Origin: Paenibacillus polymyxa M1
GTDB taxonomy: Bacteria; Bacillota; Bacilli; Paenibacillales; Paenibacillaceae
Direction: 5' to 3'
DNA: 64,000 nt
NCBI RefSeq assembly: GCF_000237325.1
Contig: NC_017542.1
Span: 4,064,501-4,128,500, forward strand
Below the pieces are notes generated by a model. That model saw only the letters and a program-made list of their open reading frames with translations, was not told the DNA's origin and ran no database searches. Shown here one piece after another: positions 39,541 to 47,746 of the stretch. A program made the position numbers and the translations under genes. Positions within the stretch are counted from its first letter, which is position 1. Each line of letters begins with the position of its first letter.

Positions 39541-40333
39541 AATTTTTTATAATGGTTTGTAATTTATCTATAACTTCATTCCGATCTTCACCGTTTACTT
39601 CACATACTCGAGCCGCTAAAGTTGGTGCCATCCATTCCTCAAGGACTTTTGGGTTCATTCCAGATAGCATTAAATACTCTCTTAGATACTCTCTATTAAA
39701 AAATTCACGATATTCGCTCTTAATTAGCCAACTGGGAGCATTAGACGGTAGTGCGTGTGATTGTATCATCATCGAAGTTCTAGTAACATCTGCCGCTTGA
39801 TTACCAACCAAAACATTCATCCAATCAATAATTATAGGCCCATTGGATGAAAGGATAATGTTGCCGGGGTGAAAATCATAATGACAAAGTGCATTACCTT
39901 CAGGCAATACATTAAGAACATCTATAGCAATTTGCTTCTCATATTCTTTAATCACTTCAGCAGTATTAATTTTGTTGGTTAATTCAGTTTTTAGATTTGA
40001 ATTAAATTTGATCTCAATATTATGTAATTCAAAATGAAGTTGCGCCATTAGCTTAGCATAATGAGAAACACTTAATTTCGTTGGTTCTATTTGTTTTAGC
40101 ATTGTTGGCCCATCAATTTTCTCATAAATAAGACACGACGTGCCCTCATACTCCAAAAGGCCAGAATAATTAGGTGCTCTAAGATTTAAGTTATTTATAA
40201 TCTCAGCATTTTTTGCTTCCTTTTTTGCCTCGTGCATTGAGCGGCTTTGATCATGAAAAATCTTTATTACTTCGGTTTTCCCCCATTCATAGACACTTGC
40301 AGTATTACCAATACCAAGTAATTCACCTATCAT
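39539..40333 (-). CDS. Aminoglycoside phosphotransferase-fold kinase (APH family)
   Basis: 264 aa from ATG 40333 (AGAAAGGGACA upstream). Glycine-rich start LGIGNTASVYEWG, Brenner motif HYDFHPGNI and Mg-binding IIIDWMN are present, so the active site is complete. It phosphorylates an unknown hydroxylated substrate. Antibiotic inactivation is possible but untested. Confidence 0.85.
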   Translation of the reverse strand: MIGELLGIGNTASVYEWGKTEVIKIFHDQSRSMHEAKKEAKNAEIINNLNLRAPNYSGLLEYEGTSCLIYEKIDGPTMLKQIEPTKLSVSHYAKLMAQLHFELHNIEIKFNSNLKTELTNKINTAEVIKEYEKQIAIDVLNVLPEGNALCHYDFHPGNIILSSNGPIIIDWMNVLVGNQAADVTRTSMMIQSHALPSNAPSWLIKSEYREFFNREYLREYLMLSGMNPKVLEEWMAPTLAARVCEVNGEDRNEVIDKLQTIIKN

Positions 40334-40344
40334 AATTTGTCCCT

Positions 40345-40368
40345 TTCTTCGAGCAACAAGGCGTTGCG
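40345..40368 (-). repeat. Cassette 5' flank motif shared with the caspase cassette
   Basis: TTCTTCGAGCAACA followed by AGGCGTTGCG is almost identical to 57,618-57,641 (two mismatches in 24). There it is followed by an attC-like site; here the site is missing, suggesting a deletion scar. Confidence 0.5.
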
Positions 40369-40383
40369 TTTGCTCTCTCCAAA

Positions 40384-40611
40384 TTAACATTCAAACGCTT
40401 TGCTTGCTTCTGTTAATTCATCATTGGCCTCTAAATATTTTAATATTTTTTCAATATCATCGTGGTCGATTGTCTTCGCTATAATTAGATGTTTAATATT
40501 AAGTCCTGGTATTTCCATTTCTTTTTTGAAGTAGTTTAATAATTTTCGAGGGGTTGTCACCAAACTCCATCGTTTACTTCCATCCGAAAAAGTAAGGGTC
40601 ACCTCTACCAA
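40384..40611 (-). CDS. Hypothetical protein, 75 aa
   Basis: Small alpha/beta protein starting at TTG, overlapping the upstream gene's stop by a few bases (coupled). No family recognised. Confidence 0.55.
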   Translation of the reverse strand: MVEVTLTFSDGSKRWSLVTTPRKLLNYFKKEMEIPGLNIKHLIIAKTIDHDDIEKILKYLEANDELTEASKAFEC

Positions 40612-40832
40612 ATCAAACTCTTTGGATCATCATCAAACTTCCATTTTTCTAAATAAGGGACTTCTATATTTCCTTCAATAAAATGAGCTTTTGATATCCA
40701 AACTACTTTTCCATGGTTTCCAATAATTCTATACTTATCCCCATCTTCTTTTTTTACGATGTATTTATTGCCCCTTGTAAGTGCATGAGCATATACGCCT
40801 ATACTTTTACAAGTTATGATTGGTCCCTCCAT
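40605..40832 (-). CDS. Hypothetical protein, about 75 aa
   Basis: Beta-rich small protein with an SH3-like look (ITRGN-like TRGNKYIVKKEDGDKYRI...NHGKVVWIS). Forms a two-gene unit with 40384-40611. Function unknown. Confidence 0.55.
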   Translation of the reverse strand: MEGPIITCKSIGVYAHALTRGNKYIVKKEDGDKYRIIGNHGKVVWISKAHFIEGNIEVPYLEKWKFDDDPKSLIW

Positions 40833-40889
40833 CAATTCACTTCCATACCGTATTTAATTTACTGAGGTTTCGCACACCTTTTCTCTATT

Positions 40890-41004
40890 ATTTTTAACAA
40901 ATGGCGCATAAGAGGTAGTCTGCTAAATGCCTTCCCGGAATCTATTCCACAGACCAAGGCACCGTATGAGTCGCTGCTTTGCTTGAATATGATGTTAAGT
41001 GATG
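40890..41004 (-). repeat. attC-like site 8
   Basis: Short type. The left end is weak (TTTTTAACAAATGG). Interior AGTCTGCTAAA...CCACAGACCAAGGC; right GCTTGAATATGATGTTAAGTGATG is intact. Confidence 0.75.
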
Positions 41005-41030
41005 TCTTTGCTTCTTCGAATCAGTGTACA

Positions 41031-41477
41031 TTATTGTTTTTCTATTATTCCAAAAGTATCATGAATGACTCTTTCATAGTTTGCCCATTCAAAATAAAAA
41101 GGACCTATATTTATTGGTTTGTTCTCATGCTCCAACTTGAAATCCTTCCATACTACAATTTCTTCCTCTCTGTCAATTTTCACTGAGATATAACCACACT
41201 CTTCATCTCCACACCAAGGACATACAAGTATTGGATATCTATAATACATATGCTCATGTGGTTTTTTTAGCAAAAAGTATTGAATCATTTCTTTTTGGTG
41301 ATCTTCGCTTCCCCATCCTAAGGATGGAACCAGATCGTGTTTCTTGAGCATTTGGTAAAGTGATCTTCCATCAATAATTAAATCTGCAAATTTTGTGTTC
41401 TTATTCTCATCTTGTTCTGGGTCAAATTCATCATATCGGCTGGAAAGTTTAGTTTGTAGAGTATTTATCGTTGTCAT
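41031..41477 (-). CDS. Hypothetical protein with CPWCGDEECG motif
   Basis: 148 aa; CPWCGDEECGYISVKI (about 88-103) looks like a metal-binding knuckle. AAAGGAGAA precedes the ATG. It shares the Cys-rich centre and the following beta-strand with the neighbouring cassette gene 41702-42232, so the two may be distant paralogues. Confidence 0.65.
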   Translation of the reverse strand: MTTINTLQTKLSSRYDEFDPEQDENKNTKFADLIIDGRSLYQMLKKHDLVPSLGWGSEDHQKEMIQYFLLKKPHEHMYYRYPILVCPWCGDEECGYISVKIDREEEIVVWKDFKLEHENKPINIGPFYFEWANYERVIHDTFGIIEKQ

Positions 41478-41511
41478 TGGTTTCTCCTTTGTTGATTATC
41501 TCACATAGATT

Positions 41512-41698
41512 TCATATGACATTCTTATATTCACGAATCCTCACTGGCTTAAAGACCGAATGCCTGGCGTGATGCGGTTAATCAGTGCAGGGCTGTCTCG
41601 ACAGTCACTTCATCGCCTAGTGCTCCCAAAACCAAGGATCGACTTACCTCGGCTTTAGCATAAAAAAGGCGAAGCATTGTAACTTTTCTTATCTGATT
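41512..41698 (-). repeat. attC-like site 9 (long type)
   Basis: CATATGACATTCTTATATTCACGAATCC at the left; long hairpin CTCACTGGCTTAAAG...TTAATCAGTGCAGGG; degenerate right end CTTATCTGATT. Confidence 0.75.
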
Positions 41699-41701
41699 TA
41701 A

Positions 41702-42232
41702 TCATTTATTATAATTTGCTCGCCCTTTCATCTCTTTAATTAATTCTCTATATATTTCTACATCATATTGAAAATTCAAGTCATGCGTAATCATAATGCT
41801 CTTTAGTTCATCAAATTTATGTATTAATTCTTCTAAAAAATCGATTATTTGGTTCCAAGAGAAAGCAAATTTATTAGAAGTCTTAACGAATTGTTCCTTA
41901 AAAGGCGATTGCTCAGTTAACCAAAACAATCTATCATCCTTATGATTGACTTCAACATAGTATCCACCACAACCGAATATACCGCAAGTACAAGTGAACA
42001 TAGGATACTTTCCTGGACAAATTAATGATTTTAAAAACTCTTCTTCAACAAACACTTCATCTTCGTCCAACTTATTTCCGTTTATATATAAAGCTATCCT
42101 CCAATCAATAACATGGACCATTCGCCCAGAATGTCTTGTTATATTTTTGTATTCTTTTCTTATGTCAATTTCCATATCTACTGGCAGCACATCAAGTCTA
42201 TTTTCATCTACTTTATTTAAGGATATTTTCAT
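41702..42232 (-). CDS. Hypothetical protein with CTCGIFGCGG motif
   Basis: About 176 aa; ATG 42232 follows CAGGGAGAA. The centre FTCTCGIFGCGGYYVEV parallels the Cys motif of 41031-41477. The C-terminal half is helical. Function unknown. Confidence 0.65.
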   Translation of the reverse strand: MKISLNKVDENRLDVLPVDMEIDIRKEYKNITRHSGRMVHVIDWRIALYINGNKLDEDEVFVEEEFLKSLICPGKYPMFTCTCGIFGCGGYYVEVNHKDDRLFWLTEQSPFKEQFVKTSNKFAFSWNQIIDFLEELIHKFDELKSIMITHDLNFQYDVEIYRELIKEMKGRANYNK

Positions 42233-42267
42233 GGTTTCTCCCTGAACTTGTTGTATGACCACCATAT

Positions 42268-42394
42268 TTCGCCTAATGTTTCTTATATTCATGAACTCCC
42301 TCAGGGGTTGCTGTCTGCTCTGGCTTCTTTAAAATCTCTCTGGCAAACCAAGAGCTCTGCATGACCCGAAGCATGAATATTATGTTATATGATT
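42268..42394 (-). repeat. attC-like site 10
   Basis: Short type: CGCCTAATGTTTCTTATATTCATGAAC ... AAGCATGAATATTATGTTATATGA. Confidence 0.8.
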
Positions 42395-42429
42395 GTTACC
42401 ATCTTCATGAAATACCTACAGTCCTTAAT

Positions 42430-42960
42430 TCAGCTTCCATTATTGCAAAGTATACATCCATGACAATTTAAATAGATACCATGTTTTTCGCATTTGGGAT
42501 ATCCTCTTGGAATTGTAGGGTTATCATCCCCCTCTTCAATCTCTGACCATTCTGTATAATTATTCATGTCAACTTCTTCTTTATTGAATGCTTTAATCAT
42601 TAAGCCAAATTGATTCAAACAATTAACAACCCAATCTTGCCGTGGTTTATAGCTTAATTTCTCCCACCCTAAACCATCTGCTGCATTTGAAATAGTATCT
42701 AGTATAAAATCTTTCTCACTTTCAAAAGAGTCTATAGTCCAAGGCATTTCATCAATATCAAAACCAACTGTTCCTATTCCAACTACAGACTGGTCCCTTT
42801 GTGCTAGCCAAATAATTAATTCTTTTTCTCGATTCGTTTTAGCTAGTAGTGATCCACTAATAGCTAAAATTTCGATAAAAACTGAAGTTAATCCATTTGA
42901 CATACCTATGGGTTCAACTACATCATTTAATTGTTTTGGTAATGAAATGGTGTTCGTCAT
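42430..42960 (-). CDS. Hypothetical protein with C-terminal Cys knuckle
   Basis: About 176 aa. The start is ATG 42960 with TTGGAGGAT upstream; the longer frame would run through the attC-like site. It ends in CEKHGIYLNCHGCILCNN, a likely zinc-binding tail. Function unknown. Confidence 0.65.
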   Translation of the reverse strand: MTNTISLPKQLNDVVEPIGMSNGLTSVFIEILAISGSLLAKTNREKELIIWLAQRDQSVVGIGTVGFDIDEMPWTIDSFESEKDFILDTISNAADGLGWEKLSYKPRQDWVVNCLNQFGLMIKAFNKEEVDMNNYTEWSEIEEGDDNPTIPRGYPKCEKHGIYLNCHGCILCNNGS

Positions 42961-42989
42961 ACTATCCTCCAACACTTGGTTTATATGGT

Positions 42990-43112
42990 GATTTAACACC
43001 TCTGTATTCATGAACCCCAAAGGGGTTACCTGCGAAATTCCTCTTCGAAATCCATCTCGCAGACCAAGGCTCCATTCGAGAGCCGCAACTTGAATATTAT
43101 GTTAATATAATG
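42990..43112 (-). repeat. attC-like site 11
   Basis: Short type: TTTAACACCTCTGTATTCATGAACCCC, AAGGGGTT hairpin, GCTCC...GAGCCGC hairpin, right CTTGAATATTATGTTAATATAATG. Confidence 0.8.
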
Positions 43113-43143
43113 TAACTGTCATCTTTAACTGCTGGCATAATGC

Positions 43144-43617
43144 CTATATGGTGTTATAATAGATATTCTTTATGTATATATGATCCTCATAACGAATTTC
43201 TTTTGGATATTCTTCACTGTTGATATCCAACTTCAGTAAATCATCATTACTCTCATTCATTTTACTTTTGGCCTCTGCCCTTAAGTGAATATTATTGAGG
43301 ATATACCTTATTCGCTTATCATGTTTAATTTCACAACGAACTCCTAATTTCACCATGTTATGTTGATCAGTAAAATCATTGAACAAATCTATTAATATAA
43401 AACTATTCTTATCGTATTTCGTGAAAAACACAAAAACATCTCCCTTCCCTACTCTGGAGACACCCTCTCCATATGATAAATACTGGTTATATAATTCCAT
43501 AACATTAAAACTTATATTTAGTTGTCTCATTAATTCCTCTAAACTAAACACCCCATCTGTATCATCTATCAAATCAAAAAATGGTAAATAGAAATAAAAT
43601 TCAATATATTTCTTCAT
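43144..43617 (-). CDS. Hypothetical protein, 157 aa
   Basis: Soluble protein; AAAGGAAGC precedes the ATG. No family recognised. Confidence 0.6.
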   Translation of the reverse strand: MKKYIEFYFYLPFFDLIDDTDGVFSLEELMRQLNISFNVMELYNQYLSYGEGVSRVGKGDVFVFFTKYDKNSFILIDLFNDFTDQHNMVKLGVRCEIKHDKRIRYILNNIHLRAEAKSKMNESNDDLLKLDINSEEYPKEIRYEDHIYIKNIYYNTI

Positions 43618-43663
43618 TCTTGCTTCCTTTCATTATTTCACAAAATTAATTTTTGCATATAAT

Positions 43664-43732
43664 CCATATAACGTTCTTGTATTTATGAATTCCAATAGGA
43701 TTGTCTTCTGAAACTACGCACTTCTGCGAGTT
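43664..43732 (-). repeat. attC-like site 12 (truncated)
   Basis: Left CCATATAACGTTCTTGTATTTATGAATTCC is intact; the site is cut off in the interior where the next gene ends. Confidence 0.7.
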
Positions 43733-44270
43733 ATTTACAAACATCTTTGAGCTCTTTCAACAATACAATCCAGTTGTCAGAAAGATAACCAGTTAGGTAG
43801 TCAAAAATATCTCTATCTATTGAATATACATACAGTCCGTCGGCCAACTCTTTAATTCTTTCAAGTATCCTTTCATTAAGGTCATGTCTCTCTTCAAATG
43901 TTGTAACTTGGTATGGTTCTATTTTTATTTGCCCATTAAAATTAATACCTTCAATGAGCTCTTTTATCTCCTCCAGAATAGACAAATCTTTTTCTGCTTT
44001 AATTAGCTTTAAAGCAGAAATGGTTTCATTCAAATACTTTCCAGTGGAATTTTCCAGAAACCCAAGAATCCCATTCATTGTTAATTCTGTATCAAAGTCT
44101 ATTAACAAAATAATAGTCCGCACAGATTCGGGTACCTCATAAATCATGTCTCTTATTGAGCCAGCCTCTTCTCCGTAGATAACACTACCTATGTGTTCCA
44201 CAAGATCTGCAGCCGAAAAGTTATTATGGGGCGGAATTAGTAGCTTTATAACATGATTTGGGGTGCTCAT
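43731..44270 (-). CDS. DUF4375-like (DMP19 family) protein
   Basis: About 179 aa. MNGILGFLENSTGKYLNETISALKLIKA is the core of the DMP19/DUF4375 family, some of which are DNA-mimic or immunity-like proteins. Start ATG 44270 has AAGGTGA upstream. The frame ends immediately at truncated site 12. Confidence 0.75.
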   Translation of the reverse strand: MSTPNHVIKLLIPPHNNFSAADLVEHIGSVIYGEEAGSIRDMIYEVPESVRTIILLIDFDTELTMNGILGFLENSTGKYLNETISALKLIKAEKDLSILEEIKELIEGINFNGQIKIEPYQVTTFEERHDLNERILERIKELADGLYVYSIDRDIFDYLTGYLSDNWIVLLKELKDVCK

Positions 44271-44309
44271 CATATTCACCTTGATTTCTTAATTTTGATT
44301 TTGCATGGT

Positions 44310-44430
44310 GTCGTCTAATATTTCTGTATCCATGAACCCCAAGGGGCCGTGTGCTGAAATCTCTCTTCGAAACCCAACTCGCAGACCTAGGCTCCATTGA
44401 AGACGCAGCTTGAATATTTATTATATTTTA
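44310..44430 (-). repeat. attC-like site 13
   Basis: Short type: GTCTAATATTTCTGTATCCATGAACCCC ... CAGCTTGAATATTTATTATAT. Confidence 0.75.
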
Positions 44431-44461
44431 AAGGTCACTTCCTTCATTGATTTCCTCAACG

Positions 44462-44875
44462 TCAATTCTTGTTCAACTCCTTTGTCAATATTATTTCCAG
44501 AGGTTCGTTCTCAAGCATTAAGCATCCAGCATCTTTATACCCAAGCTTCCTATAAAAATGTTGAGCTCCTTCATTCGACTGTGTTGAGGTCATAACCAAT
44601 TCAAATCCTTTTTGTTTCATTAATTCTTCCCAATACTGGACAACTTTTTTACCAATACCTGTTCCTCTGTACTCCTCATCTATCCATATCATATTCATAA
44701 ATGGTGTGTTGTCCAAAAAAAAACCGTATCTCATCCAACCTATTTCTTGATTGGATTCTCTGATTATTAGGATTTCATTTTCTTTTATTTTTGGTCTTAT
44801 CAGTGTTTTATGTATGTGCTTGTCTCTTAACGAGATATACTCGCAATCTGATTCAATTGCAAAATCAATCTGCAT
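44462..44875 (-). CDS. GNAT-family N-acetyltransferase
   Basis: 137 aa. Acetyl-CoA motif IDEEYRGTGIGKKVVQYWE (about 71-89), then HFYRKLGYKDAGCLML. GGGAGGAT precedes the ATG. Substrate unknown. Confidence 0.85.
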   Translation of the reverse strand: MQIDFAIESDCEYISLRDKHIHKTLIRPKIKENEILIIRESNQEIGWMRYGFFLDNTPFMNMIWIDEEYRGTGIGKKVVQYWEELMKQKGFELVMTSTQSNEGAQHFYRKLGYKDAGCLMLENEPLEIILTKELNKN

Positions 44876-44963
44876 TGTAAATCCTCCCTTTCACGCTTTT
44901 CATTGAATATCTTCTTGGTAACACTTAGCATTGATGTCTCATAATGTTGTACAGTACATAAGT

Positions 44964-45413
44964 TTATAAAGTCTTTTTAAAAATGTATAAGTCGCCTTCT
45001 TCTCTAACTTTAGTAAACCCACACTTTGAATAGAAGTGATGATTCTTCACACTCCAGCTAGGAGTATCCAGCCACCATTCAGTGCTATCTGGAAATTCAC
45101 TTTCAATTTTCTCCATCATCTTCGTTCCGATTCCTTGATTTTTAAAATTTGGATCAATAAAGATCCTTCCTAGATTATGCACTTGATTACATTCTACAAA
45201 TATCATAGCTCCCCCGATTATTTCTCCATTAAAGAGTACCTTGAAGTATTCGCAATTTTGCATCATCTCTTCTTGCCAACTTATGGAGTCATACCCTATG
45301 GGCCCAACGGTTTCGTTAATATTAAAATACTTTGATTCATCCTCAAAACTGGCCTTTTGTATTTCAGCAAGTTTTTGAGCATCATTTTTTCTAGCTTTTT
45401 CTAATGTCAACAC
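44964..45413 (-). CDS. GNAT-family N-acetyltransferase
   Basis: About 149 aa. Motif A IDPNFKNQGIGTKMMEKIE and a terminal HHFYSKCGFTKVREEGD are clear. I place the start at GTG 45413, after GGAGGT; the longer frame to 45494 is a translation of the attC-like site. It shares a two-gene segment with 44462-44875. Confidence 0.82.
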   Translation of the reverse strand: MLTLEKARKNDAQKLAEIQKASFEDESKYFNINETVGPIGYDSISWQEEMMQNCEYFKVLFNGEIIGGAMIFVECNQVHNLGRIFIDPNFKNQGIGTKMMEKIESEFPDSTEWWLDTPSWSVKNHHFYSKCGFTKVREEGDLYIFKKTL

Positions 45414-45445
45414 CCAACATACCTCCATTGTCTTTTTATTTTTTC

Positions 45446-45536
45446 CAGGGTTGTCTGTTGAAACGCCTCCTCGAACTCCATCCCAGCAGGTCAAGGCTCC
45501 GTGAGGATTCTTATGCTTGAATATTATGTTATCAGA
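45446..45536 (-). repeat. attC-like site 14 (left box lost)
   Basis: Interior GGGTTGTCTGTTGAAA... and right ATGCTTGAATATTATGTTATCAGAAG are conserved. Confidence 0.7.
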
Positions 45537-45587
45537 AGTTACCGAACTTCTTCACTATGCATTCAAAATCAATCTGCAATTTTTTTA

Positions 45588-45695
45588 TTAGCGAAATTTC
45601 TTATATAGTCTTTTTTCATTTTGTAGTTTGATTATTAGTTCATATGCATCTCTTCGAATTATATTAATCCCATAATTGGCAAAGAGTATATCCAT
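45588..45695 (-). CDS. Very small ORF, possible gene fragment
   Basis: 35 codons from ATG with GAGGTC upstream; ends ELIIKLQNEKRLYKKFR, reminiscent of the C-terminus of glycosyltransferase group 1 proteins. More likely a relic cassette than a functional gene. Confidence 0.3.
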   Translation of the reverse strand: MDILFANYGINIIRRDAYELIIKLQNEKRLYKKFR

Positions 45696-45785
45696 AAAAT
45701 GACCTCAGATCTTTCGCGTTCTTTATACTATAGTTTTTAGTACTTTTGAGATCTAATTATTATGTTTTTAGTAATTCAAGAATTT

Positions 45786-45900
45786 CTGATAGCGTTTCTG
45801 TATTCATGAACCCAAAGGGTCTGTCTGCTGAAATCCCTCTTCGAAACCCAACTCGCAGACCTAGGCTCCATTAGAGATGCAACTTGAATTCTCTTCATTA
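45786..45900 (-). repeat. attC-like site 15
   Basis: Short type: TTCTGATAGCGTTTCTGTATTCATGAACCC ... AACTTGAATTCTCTTCATTATGG; the right box is degenerate where the TetR/SDR block begins. Confidence 0.75.
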
Positions 45901-45937
45901 TGGGTGCCAGCCTCAAAAAAGCCTCAAATTTAGAGAC

Positions 45938-46507
45938 TCAAATGGACGATGTTGGTTCGTTTCCCTCGACACCACAATTCAGCAATTTCCAAAATTGTTC
46001 AACTATGACCGATGCCGGATACGGCACCGAACGGGTAATCCACCATTCCAATACCCCCACTGCCGCTGAAATTAAAAATTGCACCGTAATGTCCCTGTTC
46101 ATATCCTGATCGAGGTTGATCGAATCCAGATGCTTGCACAGACTTTGCCGGAACATTGTCTCTATTTGGTTTCGAAAAACCGTACTTCCCTTGTTCGTCA
46201 GCATTATAGAGTAGAATGAAGCATGCTGCTCCAAATATTCAAACGTACGCAGTAGTGCGGTTTTGGAAGGGAGATGAAAGAAGTTATCTTCAGACATACA
46301 ATTGCGTAGTAACTCTTTAATTTGAGCTTCCATGCATTGATCGCGCAGATCGTACTTATCAGCGAAATGCAAATAAACCGTTCCGCGATTGACATTCGCT
46401 TCCTCCGCAATTTGATTGATCGTAATTCTCTCGAATTCCTTTTCTGACATCAGCCTCATAAAAGCATCAATAATGGCTTGCCTCGATTTTTGAATACGCC
46501 TGTCCAT
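45938..46507 (-). CDS. TetR-family transcriptional repressor
   Basis: 189 aa. N-terminal HTH ITINQIAEEANVNRGTVYLHFADKYDLRD (positions about 24-52) is canonical TetR; the C-terminal ligand domain is of the YfiR/TetR_C-type. Divergent from the SDR gene at 46747. AAGGGGAGAAGG precedes the ATG. Two identical palindromes in the intergenic region are its likely operators. Confidence 0.9.
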   Translation of the reverse strand: MDRRIQKSRQAIIDAFMRLMSEKEFERITINQIAEEANVNRGTVYLHFADKYDLRDQCMEAQIKELLRNCMSEDNFFHLPSKTALLRTFEYLEQHASFYSIMLTNKGSTVFRNQIETMFRQSLCKHLDSINLDQDMNRDITVQFLISAAVGVLEWWITRSVPYPASVIVEQFWKLLNCGVEGNEPTSSI

Positions 46508-46557
46508 ATCCTTCTCCCCTTTGTACCATCCGAAAAAATGAACATTTCGAAGTCCTC

Positions 46558-46573
46558 TGTTGAAAAATCAACA
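46558..46573. promoter_or_regulatory. Probable TetR operator 1
   Basis: TGTTGA-AAAA-TCAACA, a perfect 6-4-6 palindrome 51 bp upstream of the repressor start. Confidence 0.7.
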
Positions 46574-46637
46574 ACCACGCTTGTTTTAACCATTGAACCC
46601 CACATACCGCTCTGATACATTCACTTTATAAAATTTA

Positions 46638-46653
46638 TGTTGATGATTCAACA
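46638..46653. promoter_or_regulatory. Probable TetR operator 2
   Basis: TGTTGA-TGAT-TCAACA, the same half-sites as operator 1, 80 bp away and near the SDR promoter. Confidence 0.7.
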
Positions 46654-46681
46654 TATGTTCAATTCTGGAGGAGCTGTAATC

Positions 46682-46714
46682 ATGAAATCTATTGTTTTAC
46701 AATCTTTTGAATGA
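46682..46714 (+). pseudogene. Ten-codon remnant (MKSIVLQSFE) before the SDR gene
   Basis: ATG with a good GGAGGAG ribosome site is followed by ten codons and TGA. The peptide matches the usual start of zinc-type NADPH:quinone reductases. It may be a deletion relic or a leader peptide. Confidence 0.4.
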
Positions 46715-46746
46715 TTTAAATCATATTGAATTAGGAGGTTTAAAAA

Positions 46747-47496
46747 TTGAAACTTACAGGAAACACGATTTTTATTACAGGCGGCGGTTCGGGAATTGGA
46801 CGTGCGTTAGCAGAAGCTCTCCACAATCTTGGAAATAAAGTTATTATCTCCGGTCGACGTAAAGAGCGTCTGGAGGAGACGATTAAAGCTAATCCCGGCA
46901 TGTCCGCAGTGGAATTGAATGTACAAGATCCTGCCAGCATAAAGGCGACCGCCAAGCAGTTAATCGAAAAATACCCGGATGTTAATGTCTTGATTAACAA
47001 CGCCGGCATCATACAGTCCGATGACGCGGCGGGCGTGATCGATGAGGATGTTTTGATTTCGACTGTCACTACAAACTTGCTTGGCCCCATTCGGTTGACT
47101 TCTGCATTCATCGAGCATTTGAAGGCCAAAGAAGAAGCGGTTGTCATCAACACGACTTCAATACTTGGATTTGTACCGTTAGCGACAACTGCTGTATACT
47201 CCGCGACGAAGGCAGCACTTCACACCTATACGCTGTCCCAAAGGTACATGCTTAAAGACACATCGGTAAAAGTAATAGAAATTGTGCCTCCATGGGTTCA
47301 AAGCAACAACGATGAACCGCGTGCGATGCCACTTGATTCATTCATTGATGCAACAATAAAGATACTTGGTACGGATACAGACGAAGTTCTGGTGGAAGAA
47401 GCGAAAATGTTTCGAAATAACCCTGGCCCGAACGAAGGTGTTTTTGTGACCCAGCTTAACGATACGATGAATTCTGAACCTCCAAAGATCCATTGA
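46747..47496 (+). CDS. Short-chain dehydrogenase/reductase (DltE-like)
   Basis: 249 aa. NAD(P)-binding TGGGSGIGRALAEAL, NNAG, and catalytic S...YSATKAA are intact. The C-terminal segment is like DltE/YoxD-type oxidoreductases. TTG start with TTAGGAGG. Divergent from and probably repressed by the TetR gene. One of only two plus-strand genes right of 30 kb. Confidence 0.88.
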   Translation: MKLTGNTIFITGGGSGIGRALAEALHNLGNKVIISGRRKERLEETIKANPGMSAVELNVQDPASIKATAKQLIEKYPDVNVLINNAGIIQSDDAAGVIDEDVLISTVTTNLLGPIRLTSAFIEHLKAKEEAVVINTTSILGFVPLATTAVYSATKAALHTYTLSQRYMLKDTSVKVIEIVPPWVQSNNDEPRAMPLDSFIDATIKILGTDTDEVLVEEAKMFRNNPGPNEGVFVTQLNDTMNSEPPKIH

Positions 47497-47530
47497 TCCA
47501 TCTGTAATTCAATTCTCAAAAATTTAGGCG

Positions 47531-47576
47531 AACATGAAGTAAACACTCAGTTCCGTCTACTTCATGTTCATTTTTA
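47531..47576 (+). terminator. Terminator of the SDR gene
   Basis: AACATGAAGTA / TACTTCATGTT stem with a 16-nt loop and a T-rich tail. Confidence 0.8.
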
Positions 47577-47660
47577 TTGTAACTTGCTCGTGAAGTAAGA
47601 AGAAACGTCAAGCAGTCACACCCATGTTTACCTTTTACCTTTTAAATAATTTTGTTGATT

Positions 47661-47712
47661 TCACATAACGTTGGGTATTCCTGAAGTTCAAGCAGCCCTT
47701 TGTTAGGTGATG
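47661..47712 (-). repeat. attC-like site 16 (compact, 52 bp)
   Basis: TCACATAACGTT at the left and GTTAGGTGATG at the right, with only about 30 bp between. This is the shortest site in the array; its right box fits the integron core consensus GTTRRRY exactly. Confidence 0.6.
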
Positions 47713-47746
47713 TCGGGGACATCCTCGATTTACTTAAAAAATGTTT

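Noticed and set aside
42961..43020. Extended N-terminus for the 42430 gene
   Set aside because: The extra codons are a translation of attC-like site 11; a good Shine-Dalgarno places the start at 42960. The same reasoning trims 44964-45413 and 47747-48211.
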